From the NCBI GenBank assembly GCA_020851785.1, contig JADZCC010000082.1, positions 1-32,524 of the forward strand: a stretch of DNA of 32,524 bases, in the 5' to 3' direction. Positions 24,575 to 32,095 of this stretch are shown here, piece by piece. Each line of letters starts with the position of its first letter. Positions within the stretch are counted from its first letter, which is position 1. Origin of the DNA: Anaerolineales bacterium. Lineage in GTDB: Bacteria; Chloroflexota; Anaerolineae; Anaerolineales; Villigracilaceae. The notes beneath the pieces were generated by a model, which was not told where the DNA came from, did no database searches, and was given only the letters and a program-made list of their open reading frames with translations. Made by a program: the position numbers and the translations under genes.

Positions 24575-25918
24575 TTACCAGACCCGCTCCAAATTTTCAT
24601 TCTCCCCAACCTTGCGCCCCACCTTGGCCATATCAATCCATTCGTCGTGAACTTTCACGCGCACCACATCCGCCGTAAAATCGGTGGAGGTGGCGGCGCT
24701 GTTGTTGAATAAATACGAACCCACGGCGTAAATATCCACCGGCACTTCGAGCTTTTCAAACTTGCGAATTTTTTCTGGATTGAACCCGCCGGAGACGACA
24801 ATCTTCACGCTACGACAAAATTCCTGCGCCGCTTCTTTCCACGCCTCAGGCAGGCTCCAACGTTCCCAGGCAGTATCCAACGCCTGACGGACGTTAAACG
24901 CCAGCCTCGGGTTCACGCCCAAATCCAAGGCCACATCGCCCAGCGGTTGCACGGAGACGTCGCGCAGGCTTCCGCTGGTATCCAAGCGCACGCCATACAA
25001 TTTATATTTCTGCGCTTCCGCTTCATTCTTCGCGTCCATTAACTCGCGATATTTTGCAAACAACGAATCTAAAACTCGTAATGTATCGCGCACCGAATCA
25101 TTGTTGAAATCCACGAGCGCAATGCGTGGAATGTGCGCGGGCAAAATGTGAGCGAATTGCATCATGGCTTCGGCCGTGTCGCCGAGGAAGGAGGCAATCG
25201 CGGCATGCGCCACCGTCCCGCCGCCCGCGCCGCCCCACCAATCGCCTTGCGCGTCGGTCGAGACGAACGCGCCCAACTCCTGTTCGTGATCTTCATTGAA
25301 CCTTTGCAAAGCGATGTTGTAAGCGTAGCCATCCGCGGCCTGCACTTCATGCACGTCAAAGCGGGCCGGGAAGAACAACACCGGCTTGCCTTTGGAAGCG
25401 ATAAAAGTTTCATACACATTTGTGGCCACACGGCTGGAGCGGGTGAGGATGCCGAGCGAAGGCGTTTCAATCAGCGCAAAGTCGCGGTAGCGCCCGCGCA
25501 CTTTAATCACCGGCTGAACGTTGGCTGGATCGCCGTCATAGTTAACCGTTGAGCCATCCTGCGCCGCCCACACTTCGAGTTGATGCGACGTATCAATAAA
25601 TTTTTCGCCTTCAAAATACCCCGTGCAGTGACGAAGCATCGCCAAAGATTTATCCACGCCCACGACCGTGGTTTTGCCCATGCGGCGCGTAAACCATTGC
25701 ATCTCCACTTCAATATCGCCGACTGCAATTTCTTTGGGCGAAATCCCGGAGGGCAAATTATGAAACTGCCCGCCGTAAAAATAGCCCTCTGCGGATAAAG
25801 CCGTCAACATGCGATTGATGTTTTCAAAATACTTATCCGAATACCAGCCGCGCCGCATCCGGTCAATATCCAGTTTGAAGGTTTCGTTGGTTAATCGTTT
25901 GTTGTCAAAGATGGACAT
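24575..25918 (-). CDS. pncB: nicotinate phosphoribosyltransferase
   Basis: This 447-residue enzyme of the NAPRTase family converts nicotinate and PRPP to nicotinate mononucleotide in NAD salvage. Visible features include the N-terminal ETFKLDIDRMRRGWYSDKYF, ALIETPSLGILTRSSRVATNVYE, the glycine-rich loop GGAGGGTVAHAAIASF, YGVRLDTSGSLRD, and the phosphate-binding VVSGGFNPEKIRKFE followed by VDIYAVGSYLF. The ATG at 25918 has GAGGA a few bases upstream. It is the last gene of an operon with a nicotinamidase-family gene (15 bp spacing) that makes its substrate and with an NrtR-type regulator. Confidence 0.88.
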   Translation of the reverse strand: MSIFDNKRLTNETFKLDIDRMRRGWYSDKYFENINRMLTALSAEGYFYGGQFHNLPSGISPKEIAVGDIEVEMQWFTRRMGKTTVVGVDKSLAMLRHCTGYFEGEKFIDTSHQLEVWAAQDGSTVNYDGDPANVQPVIKVRGRYRDFALIETPSLGILTRSSRVATNVYETFIASKGKPVLFFPARFDVHEVQAADGYAYNIALQRFNEDHEQELGAFVSTDAQGDWWGGAGGGTVAHAAIASFLGDTAEAMMQFAHILPAHIPRIALVDFNNDSVRDTLRVLDSLFAKYRELMDAKNEAEAQKYKLYGVRLDTSGSLRDVSVQPLGDVALDLGVNPRLAFNVRQALDTAWERWSLPEAWKEAAQEFCRSVKIVVSGGFNPEKIRKFEKLEVPVDIYAVGSYLFNNSAATSTDFTADVVRVKVHDEWIDMAKVGRKVGENENLERVW

Positions 25919-25933
25919 GGGTTCCTCGTGAAA

Positions 25934-26941
25934 TTAGATGATGGCGTCTGTAGATTTGACGACCTGCATCCCCGCTTTTGCAAACCGGGCAAACGCTTCA
26001 TGCGCCGCCTCAGTATGGTCAACCAGGTTGGGCACGACCACCGGCGAGGAGCAGTCTTCCAGCAAGTAGACTTTCTTGGCCAATCCGGAATCGACCGCTT
26101 GAATGTCATCCAGCAAATCGGAAATCGTCCAGGCCACGCAGTGACTTTTCGCCTGACCGGCAATGTACAATCTATCCACTTCCTGCAGATGTTGAATGAA
26201 TTTTGGGTTTCTCGTTCCAAGCGCTTCGCCCATCGGGCCGGTCAGCGCTTCGGGACCAATCGCGGAATAATTTTCGGTAAACGGCTGGTTGCCCTTAATT
26301 TCAAACTCTGCCTGAGCGTTGCGCGCAATGGAGTGAAAGAATATGGCTTCTTCAATGGCCGGGACGAGCGCGTGTCCAATTCCGCCGAGCATGGCGTGAT
26401 AGGGCCAAATGGTCAGCGCGTATTTGCCCTTTTTCTCCAACGTTGCGGCGTAGTGTAGAGCCATTTGCTGGCCGTATTCGGGAGCGATGTTGAATTGCGC
26501 GGCGAGCGCGGGATTGAAGCGCCAGGTATTATTTTGCAGGTCAGCGAGGTGAATATCGGTGTATGGGGCGGGAGGGTTTCCGTCTTGATCTATGAAAAAA
26601 CTTGGATGAAAGATTTGATGGGCGGAATGCGTATCGAGTGTGGCGCTGATGTGAGTGAGGCGGTTGAGGTTGCGGTAGATGAATTGGCACAGGCGGACGT
26701 TATCCTCCACTGCGCCATTGCCGCTCCGCCCGCCGACAAATAATTCAAAGCCGGGGATGCAAAACGTGTTTTGCGCGTCAATCAGCAAAAGTGAGGTTCT
26801 GTCCTTTGAGGCGGAAGCCGTTGTCAGCTTGTGTTGAAGCGCGAAAGTTTTTGCGTCAGAAGCGCGGCTGGCATATTCCACCTTCCAAATTTCGCCCACG
26901 CGGGCCGGGTCAAAAAAATCGGGGAGCGGGAGTTGATCCAT
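25934..26941 (-). CDS. nicotinamidase / isochorismatase-family hydrolase, long form
   Basis: The 335-residue product is clearly longer than ordinary PncA (about 180-215). The catalytic residues of the cysteine-hydrolase fold are present: Asp55 in LLLIDAQNTF and Cys268 in AGQAKSHCVAWT. A metal-site cluster DTHSAHQIFHPSF (Asp103, His105, His109 region) and WPYHAMLGG match the nicotinamidase layout. It should deamidate nicotinamide to nicotinate, feeding the pncB product downstream. The extra length is an N-terminal extension of about 48 residues plus an insertion around 110-175. AGGAG precedes the ATG. The spacing of nine bases to nrtR and 15 to pncB marks one operon. Another amide substrate is possible. 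Confidence 0.82.
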   Translation of the reverse strand: MDQLPLPDFFDPARVGEIWKVEYASRASDAKTFALQHKLTTASASKDRTSLLLIDAQNTFCIPGFELFVGGRSGNGAVEDNVRLCQFIYRNLNRLTHISATLDTHSAHQIFHPSFFIDQDGNPPAPYTDIHLADLQNNTWRFNPALAAQFNIAPEYGQQMALHYAATLEKKGKYALTIWPYHAMLGGIGHALVPAIEEAIFFHSIARNAQAEFEIKGNQPFTENYSAIGPEALTGPMGEALGTRNPKFIQHLQEVDRLYIAGQAKSHCVAWTISDLLDDIQAVDSGLAKKVYLLEDCSSPVVVPNLVDHTEAAHEAFARFAKAGMQVVKSTDAII

Positions 26942-26950
26942 TGGGTTCTC

Positions 26951-27619
26951 CTAATTAAAGAATGCGATTTTCATTTTTTTAAATTGGTAGAGCATGGCGG
27001 GGCGATGCGCGCCAGTGGCGTCTTTCTTGCCGGTTTCTTCCAGCAGGTGGGTGGCCAGCATTTGTTTGCGAAAGTTGCGTTTATCGAGCTTGTCGTGGAT
27101 GATGATTTCATACATGCTTTGAAGCTCTGAAAGCCGAAATTGTTTGGGCATGAGTCCATAGACGATGTTGCTATAGCTGGCTTTGGCGCGCAGGCGTTGG
27201 ATGGCGTAATTGAGAATCGCTTTGTGGTCGAAGGCCAGCTTGGGAAGCGCGTCCACGTCTGCCCAGCTAAGGTCAACTATTTTTTCGGATGCGGGTTGGG
27301 CGAGGCGTTTCCAGGGAATTAACGCAAAGTAGGCGATGGTGACTACTCTGGCGCGTGGATCGCGTTTGGGATGACCAAAAGTATAGAGTTGTTCCATGTA
27401 AACATTTTGGACGGCAGTTTTTTCTTTTAGGACTCTTTGCGCCGCATTGTCCAGCGATTCGTCGTGGATTAAAAAACCGCCAGGTAAAGACCACTGCCCA
27501 CGAAATGGTTCTTCCGCCCGTTTGACCAATAGGACTTTTAACTTGGCGCTGTTGACCGTAAAGATGGCGAGATCCACAGTGACGCCAGGGGTTTCGTAAT
27601 CCTTGTGCTTAGTGTTCAT
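26951..27619 (-). CDS. nrtR: NrtR-type Nudix regulator of NAD metabolism
   Basis: This 222-residue protein joins an N-terminal Nudix domain to a C-terminal winged-helix DNA-binding domain (about 150-222, LMPKQFRLSELQSMYEIIIHDKLDKRNFRKQML). This is the NrtR architecture, in which the Nudix domain senses ADP-ribose and releases DNA. The Nudix box at residues 48-70 keeps Gly, Glu54, Arg62 and Glu66, but the REUxEExG core reads RVLKEKTA. Two catalytic glutamates are replaced, as expected for a sensor rather than a hydrolase. It heads the operon with the nicotinamidase-family gene and pncB. Its start codon lies inside a palindrome of the GT-N7-AC type, so it probably represses itself and the salvage genes. 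Confidence 0.88.
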   Translation of the reverse strand: MNTKHKDYETPGVTVDLAIFTVNSAKLKVLLVKRAEEPFRGQWSLPGGFLIHDESLDNAAQRVLKEKTAVQNVYMEQLYTFGHPKRDPRARVVTIAYFALIPWKRLAQPASEKIVDLSWADVDALPKLAFDHKAILNYAIQRLRAKASYSNIVYGLMPKQFRLSELQSMYEIIIHDKLDKRNFRKQMLATHLLEETGKKDATGAHRPAMLYQFKKMKIAFFN

Positions 27620-27656
27620 TGTACACTTAGTATAGCCGGGTTGGGAGGTTTGTCAA
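27611..27656 (-). promoter_or_regulatory. promoter and NrtR operator of the NAD-salvage operon
   Basis: On the minus strand, TTGACA (complement of 27651-27656) and TATACT (complement of 27629-27634) are 16 bp apart, a near-consensus sigma70 promoter. The inverted repeat AGTGT-N7-ACACT (27611-27627) covers the predicted transcription start and the nrtR ATG (27617-27619). The core matches the GT-N7-AC pattern known for NrtR operators. The -10 box ends nine bases before the ATG, so the mRNA would be nearly leaderless. Confidence 0.75.
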
Positions 27657-27661
27657 GGAAG

Positions 27662-27692
27662 AAAAAAGCCCTCCGTGGAGGGCTTTTTTTTT
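27662..27692 (-). terminator. rho-independent terminator after the helicase-loader gene
   Basis: GCCCTCC/GGAGGGC stem with a two-base loop (GT), flanked by six A on the left and a long T run on the right. It functions as a terminator for the leftward replication operon and could also act rightward. Confidence 0.88.
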
Positions 27693-29098
27693 TATTTTTT
27701 TATTGATTTCCGCCTGCCTTTGCCTTGATAGGCGGGCGCTTTGATTTCAATGTATTCGCAGAGGCGCTCGTCCAGCATGCGCGTCAGAATCCGTTCGTCA
27801 ATCTGCCCGTGTTCCAAATTTTCTTTGGCCACGGTGATGACGGTGGGCAGTTCTGCGTTGTAGCGGTAATTCAATAGTTGATGTAGTTTTTCGCGCGCCC
27901 AGGGCGTAGCCGATTGCGCGCCGAGGTCGTCGAGGACCAGCAGGCTGGCCGTTCGCACTTCGTCGAAGCGCCGGTCGTAGGTTGTGCCAGAGTTGGGGTT
28001 AAACGCCGCGCGCAGGTGATCTAATAAATCTGGAACCATTACAAATAGCGGCGGGTCGCCCAGCCCGGCGCGATAATTGGCAATCGCGGCGGCGAGGTGC
28101 GTTTTTCCGCTACCGTAGGTGCCTTCAAGCACCAGCCAGCCTTTTGGTTTTTCAGAAAAAGTATGGGCCACTTTCAACGCTCTTTGTAAAGACTTTTGCT
28201 CTTCAGTGGATAATTTTTCGGCAGGGCGTTCTTCAAAAGTTCCAAAGGTTTTATTGAGTAATAAATCCAACGAAGATAATTCGGGGTGACTCGTATCTTC
28301 CATCGGGCGGCGATAATCCGGCGCGGACATTTTGACGGCGCTGACCAATTCCGGGTCCGAAAGGCGCGAGCGAATCCGCGCTTCAATTTCATCGAGCGCT
28401 AAATTCGTCGTCACCACAGTGGAGAGTTTGTTCACATAACGATAGTTGATGATTTGAAATAACTTTTCCTGCGCCCAGCCGGTGGCGTTTTGTGTGCCGA
28501 AATCATCCAACACTAAAAGTTTGGCGTTGCGAATTTGTTCAAAGCGCGCTTCAAAAGTAGTGTCTTCCGCGCCGTAAGCGAAACGCAATGCGTCCAGCAA
28601 ATCGGGCACGGTTAAGAATAAAGTCGGCACGCCCATTTCAACCACAAAGTTGGCAATCGCGGCGGCGAGGTGCGTTTTGCCGCATCCATACCCGCCCTGT
28701 AAAAATAGCCAGCCGTTTAAATTTCTGGCGTATTGTTGCGCGTGGTTGTAGGCCATCTCAATCGAACGGGCTTGTAGTTCGCCCAGCCCCTTACGCCCAT
28801 GCGGTTTGAACGTTTCAAAAGTTAAATCTTTCAACTCGTCCAAATGGCTCATCGCAAACAAACGGTCGCGGATTTGTCCGGTCACTTTGGCGCGGCGGCA
28901 CGCGCAAATTTCAAGTTTGCCAAAATCCGCGTGGCCCAGCGGCGCATCCAAACGCAAATAGCCCACGCCATGACAGTGCGGGCAGTTGGGATCGCCTAAA
29001 GCGTCAGCGGCCGGAACGTTTGCGTAATTCTTCGATTTTTCGGTTGAGGCTCTGTTGGCGATCTTCTTGAGCGTTTCGTCTATCTTGCTTTTCGACAC
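27692..29098 (-). CDS. DnaC/DnaI-like helicase loader with two tandem AAA+ domains
   Basis: This 468-residue protein starts at a GTG (29098) with AAGGAAG six bases upstream; no other start exists in this frame before the zinc motif. The N-terminal zinc finger is CPHCHG...CACRRA (residues about 39-68), as in DnaI/DnaC-type loaders. Two AAA+ modules follow. The first has Walker A GGYGCGKTH (about 134) and Walker B LLVLDDFG (about 195). The second has GTYGSGKTH (about 328) and LLVLDDLG (about 392). Both carry W(A/L)(Q/R)EKL and NYRY stretches after Walker B, so the second is a duplication of the first. Ordinary loaders have one module in 240-310 residues. It is next to dnaD-like and dnaB genes, supporting a role loading DnaB onto DNA. 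Confidence 0.85.
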   Translation of the reverse strand: MSKSKIDETLKKIANRASTEKSKNYANVPAADALGDPNCPHCHGVGYLRLDAPLGHADFGKLEICACRRAKVTGQIRDRLFAMSHLDELKDLTFETFKPHGRKGLGELQARSIEMAYNHAQQYARNLNGWLFLQGGYGCGKTHLAAAIANFVVEMGVPTLFLTVPDLLDALRFAYGAEDTTFEARFEQIRNAKLLVLDDFGTQNATGWAQEKLFQIINYRYVNKLSTVVTTNLALDEIEARIRSRLSDPELVSAVKMSAPDYRRPMEDTSHPELSSLDLLLNKTFGTFEERPAEKLSTEEQKSLQRALKVAHTFSEKPKGWLVLEGTYGSGKTHLAAAIANYRAGLGDPPLFVMVPDLLDHLRAAFNPNSGTTYDRRFDEVRTASLLVLDDLGAQSATPWAREKLHQLLNYRYNAELPTVITVAKENLEHGQIDERILTRMLDERLCEYIEIKAPAYQGKGRRKSIKK

Positions 29099-29660
29099 GG
29101 CCTTCTTCCTTCCAGCGTTTTAAAATCGCTTCAACATATTTCCAATTGCGTTTATTATTTTTCACAGCCCGCGCGAGCGCGTCGGCGATCCATTCGCTGG
29201 CGTAAGTTTCCTCTGCGTCTTTCAACGTCTCGGCAATCAGCGGCGTGAGGGGCCCAATGTTCTCTTCGTACAATTTGAAGACGTTCGACTTTTCCTGGGC
29301 TACGGAGTTGAGCGAAGCGGGCTCTGCGGATTTGAGATACGCTTCCGCCGCCAACCGCCCGCGTGGCGAATTGAGGAAGTAGAGGACTTGCGCCTCTTTC
29401 TCCGCCTTGAGCAGGATGCCGCGCTCCACGCATTTTTTCAGCCCGCGCTTAATCTCCTTAACCGTCAGCCCCAGCGCTTCAGCTTCAAAATTACTTTCGC
29501 TCAGCGCGCGGAAGTTTCCTTCCATGCGTTCAATTTGCCAAAGCGCAAATAAGGCCACTTTTAACTCGCTGACGTCCTCAATCTCTTTAAGCAGACGTAG
29601 AAAGCTATCGGGAATTTGCGTAAACGTTTCAGAGGAAGTAAACCCGGTGAAATGAGCCAT
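29004..29660 (-). CDS. DnaD-domain replication protein
   Basis: This 218-residue protein has an N-terminal winged-helix-like part (FTQIPDSFLRLLKEIEDVSELKVALFALWQIER, residues about 14-46, and LTVKEIKRGLKKCVERGILL). A C-terminal DnaD/DnaB_2 domain follows (FKLYEENIGPLTPLIAETL, ASEWIADALARAVKNNKRNWKYVEAILKRW, about 128-190). Its basic, charged tail is RQQSLNRKIEELRKRSGR. In Bacillota such proteins help load the replicative helicase at origins and restart sites. Its last 95 bases overlap the start of the helicase-loader gene in another frame, suggesting translational coupling. With dnaB upstream it forms a dnaB-dnaD-dnaC-like replication cluster. Confidence 0.82.
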   Translation of the reverse strand: MAHFTGFTSSETFTQIPDSFLRLLKEIEDVSELKVALFALWQIERMEGNFRALSESNFEAEALGLTVKEIKRGLKKCVERGILLKAEKEAQVLYFLNSPRGRLAAEAYLKSAEPASLNSVAQEKSNVFKLYEENIGPLTPLIAETLKDAEETYASEWIADALARAVKNNKRNWKYVEAILKRWKEEGRVEKQDRRNAQEDRQQSLNRKIEELRKRSGR

Positions 29661-29705
29661 CTGTAACTTTAAACCTGTAACCTACAACCTGTAACCTACA
29701 ACCCG
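29661..29705. repeat. short-period degenerate tract (CCTGTAACCTACAA-type)
   Basis: The whole spacer between dnaB and the dnaD-like gene is CTGTAACTTTAAACCTGTAA and then two copies of a 14-base CCTACAACCTGTAA-type unit. No promoter or Shine-Dalgarno is seen before the dnaD-like gene beyond this. Confidence 0.7.
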
Positions 29706-31076
29706 CTACTCATTCGGTCGAAACACTTTCGTCGCCGCATTTTCAAACTTGGTCAACGCCCCGCGGAAGACGAGTTCCACACTGCCCACCGGCCCGTTAC
29801 GATGTTTAGCCACGATGATCTCGGCCACGTTGTGTTTGTCGCTGTCTTTTTCATATTGATCGGGCCGATAGATGAACATGACGATATCGGCGTCCTGTTC
29901 CAGACTCCCCGATTCTCTCAAATCTGAAAGCACTGGGCGTTTGTCCGTGCGTTGTTCCACGGCGCGGCTTAACTGTGCGGCAGTTAGCACAGGGACGTTC
30001 AACTCGCGCGCCAAAATTTTCAGGTTGCGCGAAATATATGAGACTTCCTGCACGCGGTTGTCGTTGCGCGAGTCGCCGCCCATGAGTTGCAAATAATCCA
30101 CGACAATTAAATCGAGGCCATGTTCCATGTGCAGGCGGCGGCATTTGGTGCGGAGTTGCATCGGCGTAATGGCGGGGGTGTCGTCTAAAAAGATTTTGGT
30201 ATCGGAGAAAACTTCAATGGCGTGGGTGAAGAGCGGCCATTCCTGTTCGGCTAATTTTCCGCTTCGCAGGCGTTGCGAATCAATGCCGGTTTCGTTGGAG
30301 ATTAAACGTTGCACCACCTGGTCGTTGGACATTTCCAAAGAAAAGATGGCGACTTTCTTTTTGTGGGTGAGTCCGGCATTTTTGGCAATCGAAAGCAGGA
30401 AGCCCGTTTTGCCCTGACCCGGACGACCGGCGATGATTAACAAGTCCGATTTGTTCAAGCCGTTCAACATGCGATCCAAGTCAATGAAGCCGGTGGGCAC
30501 GCCCATAATATCTTCCGGGCGCTTGGCCAGTTCGTCAATCCGGTCGTAGTAATCGCTGAGGACGGAGGCGATCGGTTGCAGGTCGTGTTTGAGGCGGCGC
30601 TCGCTGACGTTGAAGACGGCTTTTTCCGCTTCGTCCATCACAGTTTCGATGACGTTTTGCTCGCCATAGGCGAGCGAAGCGATTTTGTTCGCGGCGTTAA
30701 TCATCTTGCGGCGAATCGCATGGCCTTCCACGATGCGGCCGTAGGATTCTGCGTTGAGCGAAGAGGGGACTTGATTGATTAAGGAGGTGAGGTAGGCCGA
30801 GCCGCCAATCTCCGCCAGTTGACCCATGCGGTCCAGTTCTTCGGAGAGGGTTAATAGATCGGTGGGGATGCGTTGTTCGTGCAGGCGGGTGAAGGCTTCC
30901 CAGATCCATTGGTGGCGATGAATGTAAAAATCATCGGCGCTCAGGAATTGGGCTACGTCGTAATAGACTTCCGGGTTAATCAGCACCGCCCCAACGACGG
31001 CTTCTTCGGCTTCTCGGCTGTGGGGAATGCTGGGGGCGGCGGGAGACGATTCTTGTTCGGGGGAGTAATCGGTCAT
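29706..31076 (-). CDS. dnaB: replicative DNA helicase DnaB
   Basis: This 456-residue hexameric helicase has an N-terminal DnaB domain (IPHSREAEEAVVGAVLINPEVY, HRHQWIWEAFTRLHEQ) and a RecA-like motor. The motor shows Walker A GRPGQGKTGFLLSIAKNAG, FSLEMSNDQVVQRLISNETGID, Walker B DLIVVDYLQLMGG, and the arginine-finger region with AKHRNGPVGSVELVF. There is no intein. Length is normal. It lies upstream of the DnaD-like and double-AAA+ loader genes, and downstream (9 bp) of the bifunctional-nuclease-family gene, so one leftward transcription unit is likely. Confidence 0.96.
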   Translation of the reverse strand: MTDYSPEQESSPAAPSIPHSREAEEAVVGAVLINPEVYYDVAQFLSADDFYIHRHQWIWEAFTRLHEQRIPTDLLTLSEELDRMGQLAEIGGSAYLTSLINQVPSSLNAESYGRIVEGHAIRRKMINAANKIASLAYGEQNVIETVMDEAEKAVFNVSERRLKHDLQPIASVLSDYYDRIDELAKRPEDIMGVPTGFIDLDRMLNGLNKSDLLIIAGRPGQGKTGFLLSIAKNAGLTHKKKVAIFSLEMSNDQVVQRLISNETGIDSQRLRSGKLAEQEWPLFTHAIEVFSDTKIFLDDTPAITPMQLRTKCRRLHMEHGLDLIVVDYLQLMGGDSRNDNRVQEVSYISRNLKILARELNVPVLTAAQLSRAVEQRTDKRPVLSDLRESGSLEQDADIVMFIYRPDQYEKDSDKHNVAEIIVAKHRNGPVGSVELVFRGALTKFENAATKVFRPNE

Positions 31077-31085
31077 TGAGGCGAA

Positions 31086-31664
31086 TCAGTTTGAGGTGGA
31101 GGGCGAATCGGGCTTATCCTTTTTATCGGCGTCGTCCAGATCCAATTTATCAATAAAATTTTTGAAGACAGACAAGCGATCGTTGCCTTCTTCGGTTAAT
31201 GGCGGGGGCGGGGCCTTGGGAGCGGCAGGCAGGGCCGGCGTTTCGGGCAGGTCTTGCTCTGGGGCTTGGGCGGCGGCTTCCATTACTTTTTGGCTGACCA
31301 GAATCGGGACGTGCGCGCGGACAGCCAGGGCAATGGCGTCGGAGGGGCGCGCGTCAATGCTTAATTCGGCTCCGTTGGCGACGATGATGATGTTGCCGTA
31401 GAAGATGTCGTCTTGTAGGCGGCTGATTTCCACCCGCGTTACGCGCGCGTTGAAGGCGCTGAAAATGTTTTTGATTAAATCGTGCGTTAGAGGGCGAATC
31501 ATTTCAACTTCTTGCAGGGCTACGGTGATCGCCTCCGCTTCGTACGCTCCCACCCAGATGGTGAGGTAGCGCTCTGAGTCTTTTTCTTTTAACACCACCA
31601 CGCGATTGGGCGCCATCAGGTGAACGCGAATGCTGTCAATTTGAACTTCAATCATATCTGACAT
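31086..31664 (-). CDS. bifunctional nuclease (DUF151) family protein
   Basis: The 192-residue product has the DUF151/BFN domain in residues 4-112: MIEVQIDSIRVH, RYLTIWVGAYEAEAITVAL, FSAFNARVTRVEISRL, FYGNIIIVANG and SIDARPSDAIALAVRAHVPILVS. The ARPSDAIALAxR motif is the family hallmark. A Pro/Ala-rich linker and an acidic C-terminal tail follow (LDLDDADKKDKPD). Plant homologues have nuclease activity, but the bacterial role is uncertain. GGAG about eight bases upstream supports the ATG at 31664; a second in-frame ATG three codons in is possible. It is probably first in the dnaB operon. Confidence 0.88.
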   Translation of the reverse strand: MSDMIEVQIDSIRVHLMAPNRVVVLKEKDSERYLTIWVGAYEAEAITVALQEVEMIRPLTHDLIKNIFSAFNARVTRVEISRLQDDIFYGNIIIVANGAELSIDARPSDAIALAVRAHVPILVSQKVMEAAAQAPEQDLPETPALPAAPKAPPPPLTEEGNDRLSVFKNFIDKLDLDDADKKDKPDSPSTSN

Positions 31665-31706
31665 GGGATTAACTCCGATGCGGCTATTGTAGCATAAAGG
31701 CTTGTT

Positions 31707-32078
31707 TTAAATTTCAAAATTTTGAATAAACGGCGGGGTTGGGAAGTTATGAATGGCATGGGTGTGCCACACAATCCATAGCGCGATGATGGAACAGATC
31801 ATGCAGAAGAAGACGAAACCGCCGATGAGGATGCCCGCCCAGGCCAGCGGACGGCCGCTTTGCGCATGCATCTTGATGCGCTTGAGGGAAATCACGCCGT
31901 AGATTAAGCCAACCAACCCAAAGATTGAACTGACTGGCACGCAGATGAAACTGGTCAATGGAATGGGGACGAGGATGCCGCCGCAAAAGAAGATGAGGGT
32001 GGCGATTCCCAAAATTAGGCTGATGATGGAATGCCGATTGACGGCTTGAGTGGAGGGCGTTTCTGGGCTGGGTAACAT
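31707..32078 (-). CDS. DUF4190-type small membrane protein
   Basis: From the ATG at 32078 (two codons after an in-frame TTG) the product is 123 residues. After a short Pro/Thr-rich cytoplasmic part it has hydrophobic helices SIISLILGIATLIFFCGGILVPIPL, FICVPVSSIFGLVGLIYGVISL and AGILIGGFVFFCMICSIIALWIVW, with the DUF4190-like GLVGLIYGVISLKRIK between the second and third. The function is unknown. A TAAAAT box (complement of 32085-32090) ends six bases before the ATG and there is no Shine-Dalgarno, so the message is probably leaderless. It is separated from the next gene by 42 bp. Confidence 0.72.
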   Translation of the reverse strand: MLPSPETPSTQAVNRHSIISLILGIATLIFFCGGILVPIPLTSFICVPVSSIFGLVGLIYGVISLKRIKMHAQSGRPLAWAGILIGGFVFFCMICSIIALWIVWHTHAIHNFPTPPFIQNFEI

Positions 32079-32095
32079 GTTCAAATTTTAGCTGG

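Noticed and set aside
25928..26458. 176-codon plus-strand frame opposite the nicotinamidase gene
   Set aside because: The opposite strand carries the catalytic motifs and operon signals; this frame has neither.
29661..29705. Tandem units considered as a small CRISPR array
   Set aside because: Units of about 14 bases without unique spacers, no repeat of 23 bases or more and no cas genes in the window.
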